Shown: positions 18,137 to 27,141 of the stretch, one piece after another
How positions within the stretch are numbered: position 1 is the stretch's first letter
Layout of the letters: each line of letters opens with the position of its first letter
Source: Streptomyces taklimakanensis
GTDB taxonomy: Bacteria; Actinomycetota; Actinomycetes; Streptomycetales; Streptomycetaceae
NCBI RefSeq assembly: GCF_009709575.1
Contig: NZ_WIXO01000001.1
Coordinates: 3,722,001-3,786,000 of the forward strand
Reading direction: 5' to 3'
DNA length: 64,000 nt
Position numbers and translations under genes: made by a program
Notes under the pieces: generated by a model
Database searches by the model: none
Told to the model about the DNA's origin: nothing
The model's input: the letters and a program-made list of their open reading frames with translations, nothing else

Positions 18137-19185
18137 CGGGCGTCCTCCCCGGTGGTCGTGGTGGGCGTGGTGGTCGGCGCGGTGGCCGCCACCGGGGCGG
18201 CGCCGAGCGCGGGGGAGAGGGTGGGGCGGCGGCGCAACCGGCGCAGCCGCGCGGAGCGTTCGACGTCCATGGAGTCCAGCGCCTCCCGCACCAGGTCGTC
18301 CGGCAGCCGCCGCAGGGCCGCCGCGCAGCGGGCGCGGAGGGTGCGGGCCAGGCGCGGTTCGAAGCGGTCGCCGGTGAGGTGGTGGTGGATCACCGCGCAG
18401 TAGGTGCGGACGGCCTTGGGCAGCAGCGCCTCGGCGTTCCGGTCCCGGGAGGTCTCCGCGACCAGCAGGTCGTAGGCGCGGACGAAGTCCAGTTGCCGTT
18501 CGTCGCCGATCCGGGTGAGCGAGGTCGCCACCCCGCGCCGGTAGAACACGCCCGTCAGCCCGACCACCGCGAAGGACGAGGCCTCCCGGTGCAGCCGCCA
18601 GATCCACGGCCGGTCCTCGGCGGTGTGCAGTCCGTCGTCGAAGCGCAGCACCCCGCTCTCCCACAACCGCCGGTGGTAGACGCCGGCCCAGGCGTAGGCG
18701 TAGTCGACGGAGGTGGTGCGGTGGGCGGGGAGGATGGCGTCGCGCGGGTCGAGCACGGTGCCGCGCCGGCCGTGCGGGACGCGCGCCAGGGTGCGTCTGC
18801 GGCCGGTGCAGACCACGTGGTCGGTGCGGACGAAGTCGCAGCCCAGCGACTCGATCGCGGCCGACAGGTCGCGGTAGTGGCCGGGGGCCACCCAGTCGTC
18901 GCCGTCGAGGAAGGTGACGAACCTCCCGCGCGCGACGTCCAGGCCGCTGTTGCGCGCGGTGGCCACTCCGCCCCGCCGGGCGCGGCGCACGACGACCGCG
19001 CCGGGGAGGTCCTTCTCGGCGCGGTCCAGGAGGTCCGAGGTGCCGTCGGTCGAGAAGTCGTCGACCAGGACGAATTCGATCTCCCCCTTGTCGAATTCCG
19101 CGGAGTTCACCCGCAGGCTCCGCAGTGTGTCGAGGGCGTAGGGCCGAACATTTCCGAACGGCACGATGACGGAGAGCTTGACCAC
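18133..19185 (-). CDS. Family 2 glycosyltransferase
   Basis: 350 residues of a GT-A inverting glycosyltransferase: KLSVIVPFGN at the N-terminus, LVDDFSTDG (about 41-49), GGVATARNSGLDVARG (nucleotide-sugar loop) and the metal-binding FLDGDDWV. The C-terminal third is helical and basic and ends in a Thr-rich tail. GTG 19185 is chosen because the fold begins immediately after it and GGAG sits beside it; an earlier in-frame GTG (19233) lacks a ribosome site. It is coupled to the polysialyltransferase-like gene and divergent from the nonulosonate operon, suggesting a role in polymer assembly in the cytoplasm. Confidence 0.85.
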   Translation of the reverse strand: MVKLSVIVPFGNVRPYALDTLRSLRVNSAEFDKGEIEFVLVDDFSTDGTSDLLDRAEKDLPGAVVVRRARRGGVATARNSGLDVARGRFVTFLDGDDWVAPGHYRDLSAAIESLGCDFVRTDHVVCTGRRRTLARVPHGRRGTVLDPRDAILPAHRTTSVDYAYAWAGVYHRRLWESGVLRFDDGLHTAEDRPWIWRLHREASSFAVVGLTGVFYRRGVATSLTRIGDERQLDFVRAYDLLVAETSRDRNAEALLPKAVRTYCAVIHHHLTGDRFEPRLARTLRARCAAALRRLPDDLVREALDSMDVERSARLRRLRRRPTLSPALGAAPVAATAPTTTPTTTTGEDAR

Positions 19186-19359
19186 TCCGGAGAGATTAGG
19201 TGTCCGTGTGGCGTGGCCGCTGTATTGCGCCACAATGCCGGGTGAAATCGCGGTGTCGGAACGGTGAACCCCGTTCTCCAGAAGGCCGGTTGGCCTTCCG
19301 TCGGTGTGCTGTTAACCGTCTGTTGCGTTCCCGTTGGGCCGAGAATCGGAATGCCTTCC

Positions 19360-19373
19360 TAGCGTCGGCGACG
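19360..19373 (+). promoter_or_regulatory. Leaderless promoter -10 of the nonulosonate operon
   Basis: TAGCGT at 19360-19365 lies seven bases before GTG 19373, so transcription should begin at the start codon. No ribosome site precedes the GTG. A -35 (TTGGGC at 19334) is spaced 20 bases, longer than ideal. Confidence 0.45.
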
Positions 19374-20710
19374 TGCCATCACGTACCACTTCGGACTCCC
19401 CGGAAACGCCGCTGCGCGTCGCCGTGCTCGCCGATTCCGACACGCGTTGGAAATGGGGCGCGCTCACCGCGCGGCGCATCGCCCCCGACGCGAGCATCGA
19501 CGGGCTGCTGCTGCGCGGCCGGGCCACCCCGACCGCCCGGCAGCTCGACGAGGTCGGCGTGCGCGCCGCCTCGCTGCGCGAGGTGACGGCCGCGGAGTTC
19601 CTGCGCGTCGCCGACCGCGACACGTACGACGTGGTGGTGCTCTCCTGCGTCGGCGGCACGGTGCAGGCGATGCTGCACGGCCTGGCGCACGGCCTCGACG
19701 GACGGGAGGGCCGTCGCCCGGTCACCGTCACCGGCTACGTCGGGGTCGTCTACGAGAAGCTCTCCGACGGGCTGCTGCTGCGGCACGGCGCGGACGTCGT
19801 GCTGGCCAACTCCACCCACGACGCGGAACGTTTCCGCGCGGTCTACGAGGGTGTGGGTGTGGACGCCGACAGCGTCGTGGAGTGCGCGCTGCCCTTCCTG
19901 GGCGGCGCCCCGTACGAGAGGTCGGACGAGCGGCCGCACACCGTCGTCTTCGCCGTCCAGCCGTCCGTGCCCGCGAACCGCGCCGACCGCGAGTACCTGC
20001 TGCGCCGCGCCGCCGAGCACGCCCGTCGCCACCCCGAGCGCGAGGTGCTGGTCAAGCTGCGCAGCAAGCCCGGCGAGCACACCACGCACATCGAGGAGCA
20101 GCCGTACCAGAAGCTCGCGGCGCGGCTCCCCGGCGGACTGCCGGACAACTGCCGCCTGGTCTACGGGCACATGGGCGAGGTGCTGGACCGCACCGACCTG
20201 CTGGTCACCGTCAGCTCCACCGCCGCCCTGGAGTCCCTGCACCGCGGCATCCCCACCGCGATCCTCACCGACCTCGGCGTCCGCGAGGCACTGGGCAACC
20301 ACCACTTCCTCGGTTCGGGCTGCCTCGCCTCCTGGGACCAGCTCGACGAGGGACTGCTGCCGAAGGCCGACCCGGAGTGGACGGCCCGCAACGGCGTGGT
20401 CGCCGACGGCCCCTACGAGGCGGCCTTCGACGCCGCCCGCGAGCGCGTCGCGACGCTCGTCGCCCGCGACGCGCTGCCGCCGATCGCCCCCTACTACACA
20501 CTCGCCACCGCCCCCGGATACCTGCCCGGAGTGCTCTCCCGCCACGGGCTCGACCCCTCGGGAGCGCCCGGCCCCGGCGCGGTCGCCGACCGGCCCGCCT
20601 CCGGACTGCGCCGGGCCGTCCGCGCCGCCGTGCGGGACGCGGCGCGCGGCGCCTACCGCCACGGCGTCCAGCGCGTGGCGCCGGTCATCCGCCGGATGGG
20701 GGAGCTGTGA
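19373..20710 (+). CDS. Glycosyltransferase-like protein of the nonulosonate cluster
   Basis: 445 residues with a GT-B-like pattern: an N-terminal Rossmann-type start (PLRVAVLADSDTRWKWG), a central VTGYVGVVYEKLSDG, a switch to the second domain near PHTVVFAVQPSVPANRADR, and a C-terminal nucleotide-sugar region (LVYGHMGEVLDRTDLLVTVS, STAALESLHRGIPTAIL). It resembles proteins annotated as DUF6716 putative glycosyltransferases in Streptomyces, from memory. Start at GTG 19373 is supported by the leaderless -10. The stop overlaps a GTG by four bases, followed closely by neuA. It probably adds sugar to the nonulosonate-containing polymer; donor and acceptor are unknown. Confidence 0.65.
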   Translation: MPSRTTSDSPETPLRVAVLADSDTRWKWGALTARRIAPDASIDGLLLRGRATPTARQLDEVGVRAASLREVTAAEFLRVADRDTYDVVVLSCVGGTVQAMLHGLAHGLDGREGRRPVTVTGYVGVVYEKLSDGLLLRHGADVVLANSTHDAERFRAVYEGVGVDADSVVECALPFLGGAPYERSDERPHTVVFAVQPSVPANRADREYLLRRAAEHARRHPEREVLVKLRSKPGEHTTHIEEQPYQKLAARLPGGLPDNCRLVYGHMGEVLDRTDLLVTVSSTAALESLHRGIPTAILTDLGVREALGNHHFLGSGCLASWDQLDEGLLPKADPEWTARNGVVADGPYEAAFDAARERVATLVARDALPPIAPYYTLATAPGYLPGVLSRHGLDPSGAPGPGAVADRPASGLRRAVRAAVRDAARGAYRHGVQRVAPVIRRMGEL

Positions 20711-20811
20711 GCGGCGCCGGGCGGACCGCGCCCCGACAGGCGCCGGAGCCGGTGGAGCCGGTGGAGCGAGCAGAGCCAACGGAACAGCGAACGGAACGAG
20801 GAGCCACAGCC

Positions 20812-22014
20812 GTGCCCCCCAACGCCCCCATCGTCCTGGCCGTGATCCCCGCCCGGGGCGGCTCCAAGGGCGTGCCCGCCAAGAACCTCGCCACCGTCGG
20901 CGGCGTGCCGCTGGTGGTGCGCGCGGCACGGGAGTGCCTGGCGGCCCGGGGCGTGACGCACACGGTGGTCTCCACCGACGACCGGGCCATCGCCGAGGCC
21001 GCCCGCGGCGCGGGCGCCGAGGTCGTCGAGCGGCCCGGTGACATCGCCTCCGACACCGCCACCAGCGAGGCCGCCGTCCTGCACGCCATGGACGTCCACG
21101 CGCGGCGGCACGGCCGGGAGGCCGACGTGGTGTTGCTGGTGCAGTGCACCAGCCCCTTCCTCACCCGCGAGGACATCGAGGCGGTGACCGACGCGGTGAC
21201 CGAGGGCGGCGCCGACAGCGCGCTGACCGTCGCCCCCTTCCACGGCTTCGTCTGGCGCGACGGTGAGCCGGGGGCGGGCGGCCACGGCGTCAACCACGAC
21301 AAGGCCCACCGCCCGCGCCGCCAGGACCGGCCGCAGGACCTGCTGGAGACGGGCGCCGCGTACGCGATGCGCGCCGACGGCTTCCGCGCGGCCGGGCACC
21401 GCTTCTTCGGCCGCACCGAGCCGGTGCGCACCGACCCGGCGCGCGTGCTGGAGGTCGACGACCCCCACGACCTCGCCCGCGCCCGCGCGCTCGCGCCGCT
21501 GCTGGACGGCGGGACCTCGGGGCGCCCCGGCGCGCTCCCGGCCCGCGACGACATCGACGCGGTCGTACTCGACTTCGACGGCACCCAGACCGACGACCGG
21601 GTGTACGTCGACTCCGACGGACGGGAGACGGTCGCGGTCCACCGCGGCGACGGGCTCGGCATCGCCGCCCTGCGCCGCGCGGGACTGCCGCTGCTGATCC
21701 TGTCCACGGAGGAGAACCCGGTGGTCGCCGCACGGGCCCGCAAGCTGCGGATCCCCGTGCTCCACGGCATCGACCGGAAGGACCTCGCCCTGAAGCAGTG
21801 GTGCGAGGAGCAGGGCATCGCGCCGGAGCGCGTGCTCTACGTCGGAAACGACGTCAACGACCTGCCGTGCTTCGGCCTGGTCGGCTGGCCCGTCGCGGTC
21901 GCCAGTGCCCACGACGTCGTACGCGGCGCAGCCCGCGCGGTCACCTCCACTCCCGGAGGGGCCGGTGCGATCCGCGAGATCGCCTCGTGGATCCTCGGAA
22001 AGGAACTGTCTTGA
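20812..22014 (+). CDS. neuA: Acylneuraminate cytidylyltransferase fused to HAD phosphatase
   Basis: 400 residues, two domains. The N-terminal CMP-sialic/Kdn acid synthetase (about 1-230) has the nucleotide-binding IPARGGSKGVPAKNL, VSTDDRAIAEAA and VQCTSPFL motifs; it would activate a nonulosonic acid with CTP. The C-terminal KdsC-like HAD domain (about 245-400) has DFDGTQTDD (nucleophile and acid Asp), STEENPVVAARA, and GNDVNDLPCF, so it could be the 9-phosphate phosphatase of the same pathway. GTG 20812 is preferred for its GAGGAG eight bases upstream; an alternative GTG (20707) overlaps the preceding stop and would add 35 low-complexity residues. It lies directly upstream of neuB. Confidence 0.88.
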   Translation: MPPNAPIVLAVIPARGGSKGVPAKNLATVGGVPLVVRAARECLAARGVTHTVVSTDDRAIAEAARGAGAEVVERPGDIASDTATSEAAVLHAMDVHARRHGREADVVLLVQCTSPFLTREDIEAVTDAVTEGGADSALTVAPFHGFVWRDGEPGAGGHGVNHDKAHRPRRQDRPQDLLETGAAYAMRADGFRAAGHRFFGRTEPVRTDPARVLEVDDPHDLARARALAPLLDGGTSGRPGALPARDDIDAVVLDFDGTQTDDRVYVDSDGRETVAVHRGDGLGIAALRRAGLPLLILSTEENPVVAARARKLRIPVLHGIDRKDLALKQWCEEQGIAPERVLYVGNDVNDLPCFGLVGWPVAVASAHDVVRGAARAVTSTPGGAGAIREIASWILGKELS

Positions 22015-22958
22015 GCATGACCAGCCCCCGCCTCCGTACCCTCGGCAACAAGATCGTGGGACCGGGCCACCCGGTCTACGTCACCGGCGAGATCGGCATC
22101 AACCACAACGGTGACCTGGAGAACGCGTTCGCGCTGATCGACGCCGCGGCCGAGGCCGGCTGCGACGCCGTGAAGTTCCAGAAGCGCACCCCCGAGGTCT
22201 GCACCCCGCGCGACCAGTGGGACATCGAGCGCGACACCCCCTGGGGCCGGATGACCTACATCGAGTACCGCCACCGCGTCGAGTTCGACGAGGAGGGCTA
22301 CCGGGCGATCGACGAGTACTGCCGCAAGCGCGGCATCGACTGGTTCGCGTCCCCCTGGGACGTGGAGTCCGTCGAGTTCCTGGAGAAGTTCGACGTGCCC
22401 TGCTACAAGGTCGCGTCCGCCTCCCTGACCGACGACGAGCTGCTGCGCGCCATGCGTGCCACCGGCCGCACCGTCGTGCTGTCCACCGGCATGTCCACCC
22501 CGAAGCAGATCCGGCACGCGGTGGAGGTGCTGGGCAGCGAGAACATCGTCCTCTGCCACGCCACCAGCACCTACCCGGCCAAGGCCGCCGAGCTGAACCT
22601 GCGGATGATCCACACCCTGCAGGCCGAGTACCCGAACGTGCCGATCGGCTACTCCGGCCACGAGACCGGTCTGCAGACCACCCTCGCGGCCGTCGCCCTC
22701 GGCGCCTGCTTCGTCGAGCGCCACATCACCCTCGACCGCGCGATGTGGGGTTCGGACCAGGCCGCCTCCGTCGAGCCGCAGGGCCTGCAGCGCCTGGTGC
22801 GCGACATCCGCACCATCGAGGAGTCCCTCGGTGACGGCGTGAAGAAGGTCTACGACAGCGAGATCGGCCCGATGAAGAAGCTGCGCCGGGTCAAGGGCGT
22901 GGTGGCCGAGACCGAGGAGGCCGCGGCCGGCACCGACCGCGAGCCCGCGACGGTGTGA
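22011..22958 (+). CDS. neuB: N-acetylneuraminate (nonulosonate) synthase, short form
   Basis: 315 residues of the NeuB TIM barrel, which condenses phosphoenolpyruvate with ManNAc, mannose or their 6-phosphates. Motifs: GEIGINHNGD (about 22-31), DAVKFQKRTPEV, WFASPWDVESV, YKVASASLTDDELL, STGMSTPKQI, GYSGHETG, and ERHITLDRAMWGSDQAASVEP. The usual C-terminal SAF (antifreeze-like) domain of about 60 residues is missing; the chain ends shortly after KLRRVKGVVAE with a few acidic residues. TTG 22011 overlaps the neuA stop and has AAAGGA at ideal spacing; ATG 22017 is the alternative. The enzyme and neuA together make a CMP-nonulosonate. Confidence 0.88.
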   Translation: MSMTSPRLRTLGNKIVGPGHPVYVTGEIGINHNGDLENAFALIDAAAEAGCDAVKFQKRTPEVCTPRDQWDIERDTPWGRMTYIEYRHRVEFDEEGYRAIDEYCRKRGIDWFASPWDVESVEFLEKFDVPCYKVASASLTDDELLRAMRATGRTVVLSTGMSTPKQIRHAVEVLGSENIVLCHATSTYPAKAAELNLRMIHTLQAEYPNVPIGYSGHETGLQTTLAAVALGACFVERHITLDRAMWGSDQAASVEPQGLQRLVRDIRTIEESLGDGVKKVYDSEIGPMKKLRRVKGVVAETEEAAAGTDREPATV

Positions 22959-22971
22959 CGGGTCGGCCACG

Positions 22972-24237
22972 GTGAGCGCAGGCAACTCCTCCGGGTCCCT
23001 CGGGGGCCCGCCGCGGCAGGGCGAGGGCACGGCGCGTCGGGGGGCGCGCCGGGTCCGCGGCTCCCGACGCACGGGCACCCTCGCCTTCGTCGAGAGTCCG
23101 GTGCAGCTCCTCAACGTCCTGGAGTGGGCTCACGTCGTTCGTCGGGACGTGGGCGGGGCCCGTCGGGACGTCGCCGGGGGCGCCGGCGACGGGCCGGGCG
23201 CGGGCCTCGGGGGAGAGGGGGCCGCCGGGCTCACCGTGGTCGTCCTGCCACCGCGCGAGGCGATGACGCGCGGGCAACTGCGACGGATGGCCGAACTGGC
23301 CCGGGACGAGGGGATCGCGGTCCGCTGGGAGGAGGCCCGCGGCGGTGCGGGCGCCCCGCTGCGGACCGTCGCCTCCCTGCTGGGCCCGCTGCGCCGTGCC
23401 GAGCGGATCGTGGTGGGCGACCCGTTCTCCCGCTACGTGCAGTTGCTGCTCTCCCTCGCCCGTGCCGAGGGCGAGGAGGGGGCGGAGGCCCTCCCCGGGA
23501 ACGTGGTGGTCGTCGACGACGGGACGGCCACCATGGAGTTCGTCACGCAACTCGCCCGGGGCGAGCGCCTGGTGCGTTGGCACCGCCGGGGGGCCGGGGG
23601 AGCGCGTGCGGCGCTCTTCGCGCCCGTTTCGGCGGCGGCGCGCCGCCGGATGACGCCCTCGGCGGGCCGGCGGGTCGAGGTGTTCAGCGCGATGCCGGTC
23701 GAGGCGCCCGAGCACGTCACCGTCGTCCGCAACGACTTCTCCTGGACCCGGTCCCGCTTCGGCCCGCCCGCCCTCGCCGACGGCACCGACCTGGTGGGCA
23801 CCTCGCTGGTGGAGACGGGCGTGGTGGATTCCGAGCGCTACCTGGAGGCCGTCGTCTCCCTGGCCCGCGCGCACGGGGCCACCCGGTACTTCGCCCATCG
23901 TCGGGAAAGCCCCGACAAGCTCCACCGCATAGCCGCCGCGGCGGGGCTGGAGATCGTCCGTCCGGACCTGCCGCTGGAACTGGTCGCGCGCCGCGGTCCC
24001 GTCGGGCGCACGATCCTGAGTTTTCCGTCCACCGTCGTGCACACCCTCCCCCTGGCGCTGGCCGGCACCGGCGCGACGGTGGCGGTGTGCGACGTGGACC
24101 CGGCCTGGCTGACGGAGGGCGCCTCGCCCCGTGCCCAGGGCTTCCTCTCGGGCGTCACCGGCACCGCGCGGGGGGTGCGGCGGTTGCCGTCGGCGCCGTC
24201 CTCACAGTCCCTGAAACCGGGCACGTCCACGACCTGA
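22972..24237 (+). CDS. Polysialyltransferase-like protein (second copy)
   Basis: 421 residues. After a basic, low-complexity N-terminus (1-37) comes LAFVESPVQLLNVLEW (about 38-53), typical of the start of bacterial polysialyltransferase-family proteins. Further parts: a Rossmann-like VVGDPFSRYVQLLLSL, VVVVDDGTATMEF, and a second nucleotide-binding half with FAHRRESPDKL (about 305-315) and FPSTVVHTLPLAL (about 347-359). It is the last gene of the cluster, 13 bases after neuB, so it probably uses the CMP-sugar made by the preceding genes. The GTG 22972 has only a weak ribosome site. Paired with the 16766-18136 protein, this gives two candidate nonulosonate transferases. Confidence 0.7.
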   Translation: MSAGNSSGSLGGPPRQGEGTARRGARRVRGSRRTGTLAFVESPVQLLNVLEWAHVVRRDVGGARRDVAGGAGDGPGAGLGGEGAAGLTVVVLPPREAMTRGQLRRMAELARDEGIAVRWEEARGGAGAPLRTVASLLGPLRRAERIVVGDPFSRYVQLLLSLARAEGEEGAEALPGNVVVVDDGTATMEFVTQLARGERLVRWHRRGAGGARAALFAPVSAAARRRMTPSAGRRVEVFSAMPVEAPEHVTVVRNDFSWTRSRFGPPALADGTDLVGTSLVETGVVDSERYLEAVVSLARAHGATRYFAHRRESPDKLHRIAAAAGLEIVRPDLPLELVARRGPVGRTILSFPSTVVHTLPLALAGTGATVAVCDVDPAWLTEGASPRAQGFLSGVTGTARGVRRLPSAPSSQSLKPGTSTT

Positions 24238-24383
24238 TCGGCTCGCTGCCCACATGGTGGGACGAGGAAAATCGAAGTTCATACCCATCCGCACCTGGCT
24301 GTATGCGGCGGCGTACCTGTTTTCTCTCGCCTCCGGAGGGTGAACTTTGGCCATTCTCTCCACCGGGGGTCGTCACCTGGGCT

Positions 24384-24397
24384 TACCCTCGACAGGG
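24384..24397 (+). promoter_or_regulatory. Leaderless promoter -10 of the M20 amidohydrolase
   Basis: TACCCT at 24384-24389 lies seven bases before GTG 24397. No Shine-Dalgarno sequence precedes the codon; no convincing -35 was found. Confidence 0.4.
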
Positions 24398-25644
24398 TGA
24401 GCCAGTTGTTGTCGCCTGAGTCCAGAATCCGGACCACCGGTGAGACGCCGCTGCCCGGCGCCCTGCCGGAGGCCCTCCGTGCCGAGCTCATCGCCTTCCG
24501 CCGTGATCTCCACATGCACCCCGAGCTGGGGCACCAGGAGTTCCGCACCACCGCGTCCCTCACGGCACGGCTTGAGAAGGCCGGGCTGCGTCCCCGGGTG
24601 CTCCCCGGCGGCACCGGACTCGTCTGCGACATCCACCCCGGCGGCGAGCCCGTCGGCAGTGGTGTGCGCCCCATGTTGGCGCTCCGCGCCGACATCGACG
24701 CGCTCCCGATCCCGGACACCAAGACGGTTCCCTACCGCTCCACCCTCCCGGACCGCGCGCACGCCTGCGGCCACGACGTGCACACCACCGCCGTGCTCGG
24801 CGCCGGCATCGTCCTGGCCGATCTCGCCCGCCGAGGGCTGTTGCCGCACTCGGTGCGGTTGTTGTTCCAACCGGCCGAGGAGGTGCTGCCGGGCGGCGCC
24901 ACCGACGCCATCGAGGCCGGTGTGCTGGAGGGTGTGGGCCGGATCGTCGCCGTCCACTGCGATCCCAAGGTCGAGGCCGGGCGCATCGGCCTGCGCTCCG
25001 GTCCCATCACCTCCGCCTGCGACCGTCTGGAGGTCGCCCTCGACGGCCCCGGCGGCCACACCGCGCGTCCCCACCTCACCACCGATCTGGTCACCGCGGC
25101 GGCCAAGCTGGCCACCGAGGTCCCGGCGCTGCTCTCCCGCCGCGTCGACACCCGCGCCGGGCTCGCCCTGACCTGGGGACGGCTGCAGGTGGGGCACGCC
25201 CCCAACGTCATCCCGCAGCACGCCGAGCTGTCCGGCACCCTGCGTTGCCTGGACATCCAGGCGTGGCGGGCCGCGCCGGACCTGGTGCACGCCGCGATCG
25301 ACGAGGTCGTCGCCCTGCACCGCGCCAAGTTCGAACTCGACTACATCCGGGGCGTCCCGCCGGTGGTCAACGAGCAGGCCACCGCCGAGCTGCTGCGCGA
25401 CGCGATGGTCGCCCGGCGCGGCGTCGGCTCGGTGGAGGACACCGAGCAGAGCCTGGGGGGCGAGGACTTCTCCTGGTACCTGGAGCACGTCCCCGGCGCG
25501 ATGGCCCGCCTCGGGGTGCGCCCGCCGGGCGACCGTACCCCGCGCGACCTCCACCAGGGCGATTTCGACGTGGACGAGAACGCCATCACGGCGGGCGTGG
25601 AGCTGTTCACGGCCGCCGCCCTGCTCGACGCCGAGCGCGAGTAG
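24397..25644 (+). CDS. M20 family amidohydrolase/peptidase
   Basis: 415 residues of the M20D (aminoacylase/IAA-amino acid hydrolase) type: DLHMHPELGHQEFRT (about 37-51), LRADIDALPI, metal-site ACGHDVHTTAVLGAG (about 126-140), FQPAEEVLPGGATDAI, the dimerisation-domain VALDGPGGHTARP, and the final GGEDFSWYLEHVPGAMARLG. It should remove an N-acyl group from an amino-acid conjugate using two metal ions, in the cytoplasm. GTG 24397 is chosen for the leaderless -10; similarity to the family begins about 20 residues later. It lies upstream of the BMP lipoprotein with its own promoter between; functional connection to nucleosides is not shown. Confidence 0.88.
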   Translation: MSQLLSPESRIRTTGETPLPGALPEALRAELIAFRRDLHMHPELGHQEFRTTASLTARLEKAGLRPRVLPGGTGLVCDIHPGGEPVGSGVRPMLALRADIDALPIPDTKTVPYRSTLPDRAHACGHDVHTTAVLGAGIVLADLARRGLLPHSVRLLFQPAEEVLPGGATDAIEAGVLEGVGRIVAVHCDPKVEAGRIGLRSGPITSACDRLEVALDGPGGHTARPHLTTDLVTAAAKLATEVPALLSRRVDTRAGLALTWGRLQVGHAPNVIPQHAELSGTLRCLDIQAWRAAPDLVHAAIDEVVALHRAKFELDYIRGVPPVVNEQATAELLRDAMVARRGVGSVEDTEQSLGGEDFSWYLEHVPGAMARLGVRPPGDRTPRDLHQGDFDVDENAITAGVELFTAAALLDAERE

Positions 25645-25813
25645 GGCGTCCGGCGGGGGAGACGCCTGGTGGCCTTGGTCACTGTCGGAGCGCCGTCGAG
25701 GTGCTCCGGCGGGGCCGGCCGAAGGGGACGAAGGCGACGAATCGCCCTGTCGACGCCTCCGCGTAACCCTGCATCAAGAAACGGACACGTCCCGTTCGCA
25801 CCGAACTGATAAC

Positions 25814-25836
25814 GGCTCGCCGCGAGCCCTTTTTCT
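25814..25836 (+). terminator. Hairpin with T-run
   Basis: GGCTCGC (25814-25820) and GCGAGCC (25822-25828) form a hairpin followed by CTTTTTCT, a rare U-tract terminator for this genome. It could end the amidohydrolase transcript just before the BMP promoter. Confidence 0.6.
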
Positions 25837-25841
25837 GGCAT

Positions 25842-25857
25842 CTACGCGCGTTACGAT
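25842..25857 (+). promoter_or_regulatory. Degenerate nucleoside operator overlapping BMP -10
   Basis: CTACGCGCGTTA (25842-25853) matches 10 of 12 bases of the palindrome CTACGCGCGTAG found upstream of other nucleoside genes here. It overlaps the likely -10 TACGAT (25852-25857). The BMP start codon is 50 bases downstream, leaving room for a leader with AAGGGA as ribosome site. Confidence 0.65.
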
Positions 25858-25907
25858 GCGGCGGAAGCCAGCGCCAACGGAGGCGCTTCGAGCGAAGGGA
25901 AGTCCTC

Positions 25908-26966
25908 TTGCGCCGGGTAAGCAAGCTCGCCGCCGCGGTCGGGACCGCCGCGGCCCTCGCCTTCAGCGCCACCGCGTGTGGCGGCACTTCCACCGAGTCC
26001 TCCTCCGACTCCTCCGACTCCGCCAAGGACAAGGGGATAGCCCTCGCCTACGACGTCGGCGGCCGGGGTGACCAGTCCTTCAACGACGCCGCCTACGCCG
26101 GCTTCGAGAAGGCCAAGAAGGACTTCGGCATCGGCGGCGAAGACGTCGAGCCGTCCGACGGCGAGTCGGACGCCGACAAGGTCCAGCGCCTCACCGACCT
26201 GGCCCGACAGGGGTACAACCCGGTGATCGGCGTGGGCTTCGCCTACGCCAAGCCCATCGAGGAGGTCGCCGAGAAGTTCCCGAAGACCACCTTCGGCCTG
26301 ATCGACGACAACACCGTCCAGGCGGAGAACGTCGCCAACCTCGTCTTCAACGAGGAGCAGGGCTCCTACCTGGCGGGCGTGGCGGCGGCCAAGGCGACCG
26401 AGAGCAAGGTCGTCGGCTTCGTCGGCGGTGTCGAGGTTCCGCTGATCAAGAAGTTCGAGGCGGGCTTCGTCCAGGGAGTCAAGGACACCGACGACTCCAT
26501 CGAGGTCAAGACCCAGTACCTCACCCAGCCGCCGAACATGGACGGCTTCTCCAAGCCCGACCTGGGCAAGGAGGCCGCGCGCGGCCAGCTCGACGCCAAG
26601 GCGGACGTGATCTACCACGCGGCCGGCCTGGCGGGTCAGGGCGTCATCGAGGCGGTCGCCTCCCGGGACAAGTGGGTCATCGGCGTCGACTCCGACCAGT
26701 ACGAGCAGAAGACGCTGGCCCAGTACAAGGACCACATCCTGACCTCCATGACCAAGGACGTCTCCGGTGCGGTCTACGACCTGGTCAAGTCGGTCCAGGA
26801 CGGCAAGCCGCTGAGCGGTGAGAACCGCTTCGACCTGGAGTCCGGCGGGGTGGGCCTCTCCGACTCCAACCCGGCCTTCACCGAGATGACCGAGCTCCAG
26901 GAGGCCGTGAAGAAGGCCAAGGAGGGCATCATCGACGGCGAGATCGAGGTCACGACCGGGTCCTGA
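25908..26966 (+). CDS. BMP family nucleoside-binding lipoprotein
   Basis: 352-residue lipoprotein that would bind nucleosides outside the membrane and hand them to the ABC importer encoded next. Signal peptide 1-22 with lipobox-like SATAC (Cys about 24), an acidic Ser-rich spacer (27-42), then the BMP/PBP1 fold from IALAYDVGGRGDQSFNDAAY (family signature with the ligand-contacting Asp and Phe). IGVGFAYAKPIEEVA, GLIDDNTV, FNEEQGSYLAGVAA and YHAAGLAGQGVIEA are further BMP motifs. TTG 25908 is supported by AAGGGA eight bases upstream and the immediate start of a signal peptide. It has its own operator-containing promoter and a terminator after it. Confidence 0.92.
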   Translation: MRRVSKLAAAVGTAAALAFSATACGGTSTESSSDSSDSAKDKGIALAYDVGGRGDQSFNDAAYAGFEKAKKDFGIGGEDVEPSDGESDADKVQRLTDLARQGYNPVIGVGFAYAKPIEEVAEKFPKTTFGLIDDNTVQAENVANLVFNEEQGSYLAGVAAAKATESKVVGFVGGVEVPLIKKFEAGFVQGVKDTDDSIEVKTQYLTQPPNMDGFSKPDLGKEAARGQLDAKADVIYHAAGLAGQGVIEAVASRDKWVIGVDSDQYEQKTLAQYKDHILTSMTKDVSGAVYDLVKSVQDGKPLSGENRFDLESGGVGLSDSNPAFTEMTELQEAVKKAKEGIIDGEIEVTTGS

Positions 26967-27017
26967 CCCCCGTCCTGACCCCGTCCGACCGTTCCACCCC
27001 GGTGGGCCGGAGCGGGA

Positions 27018-27059
27018 CGGCGGGGCGGATGTCCACTTCCCCGGACGCCCGCCCCGCCG
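27018..27059 (+). terminator. Hairpin after BMP gene
   Basis: CGGCGGGGCGG (27018-27028) pairs with CCGCCCCGCCG (27049-27059); a smaller GTCC/GGAC pair closes the loop. Confidence 0.6.
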
Positions 27060-27141
27060 CCTCCCGCCCCCGCCCCGGTACGGGCCCGGCGGCGAAGACC
27101 GAACCCGGTCTTCTGGCCGGGCCCGCACTGCAGAACAAGCT

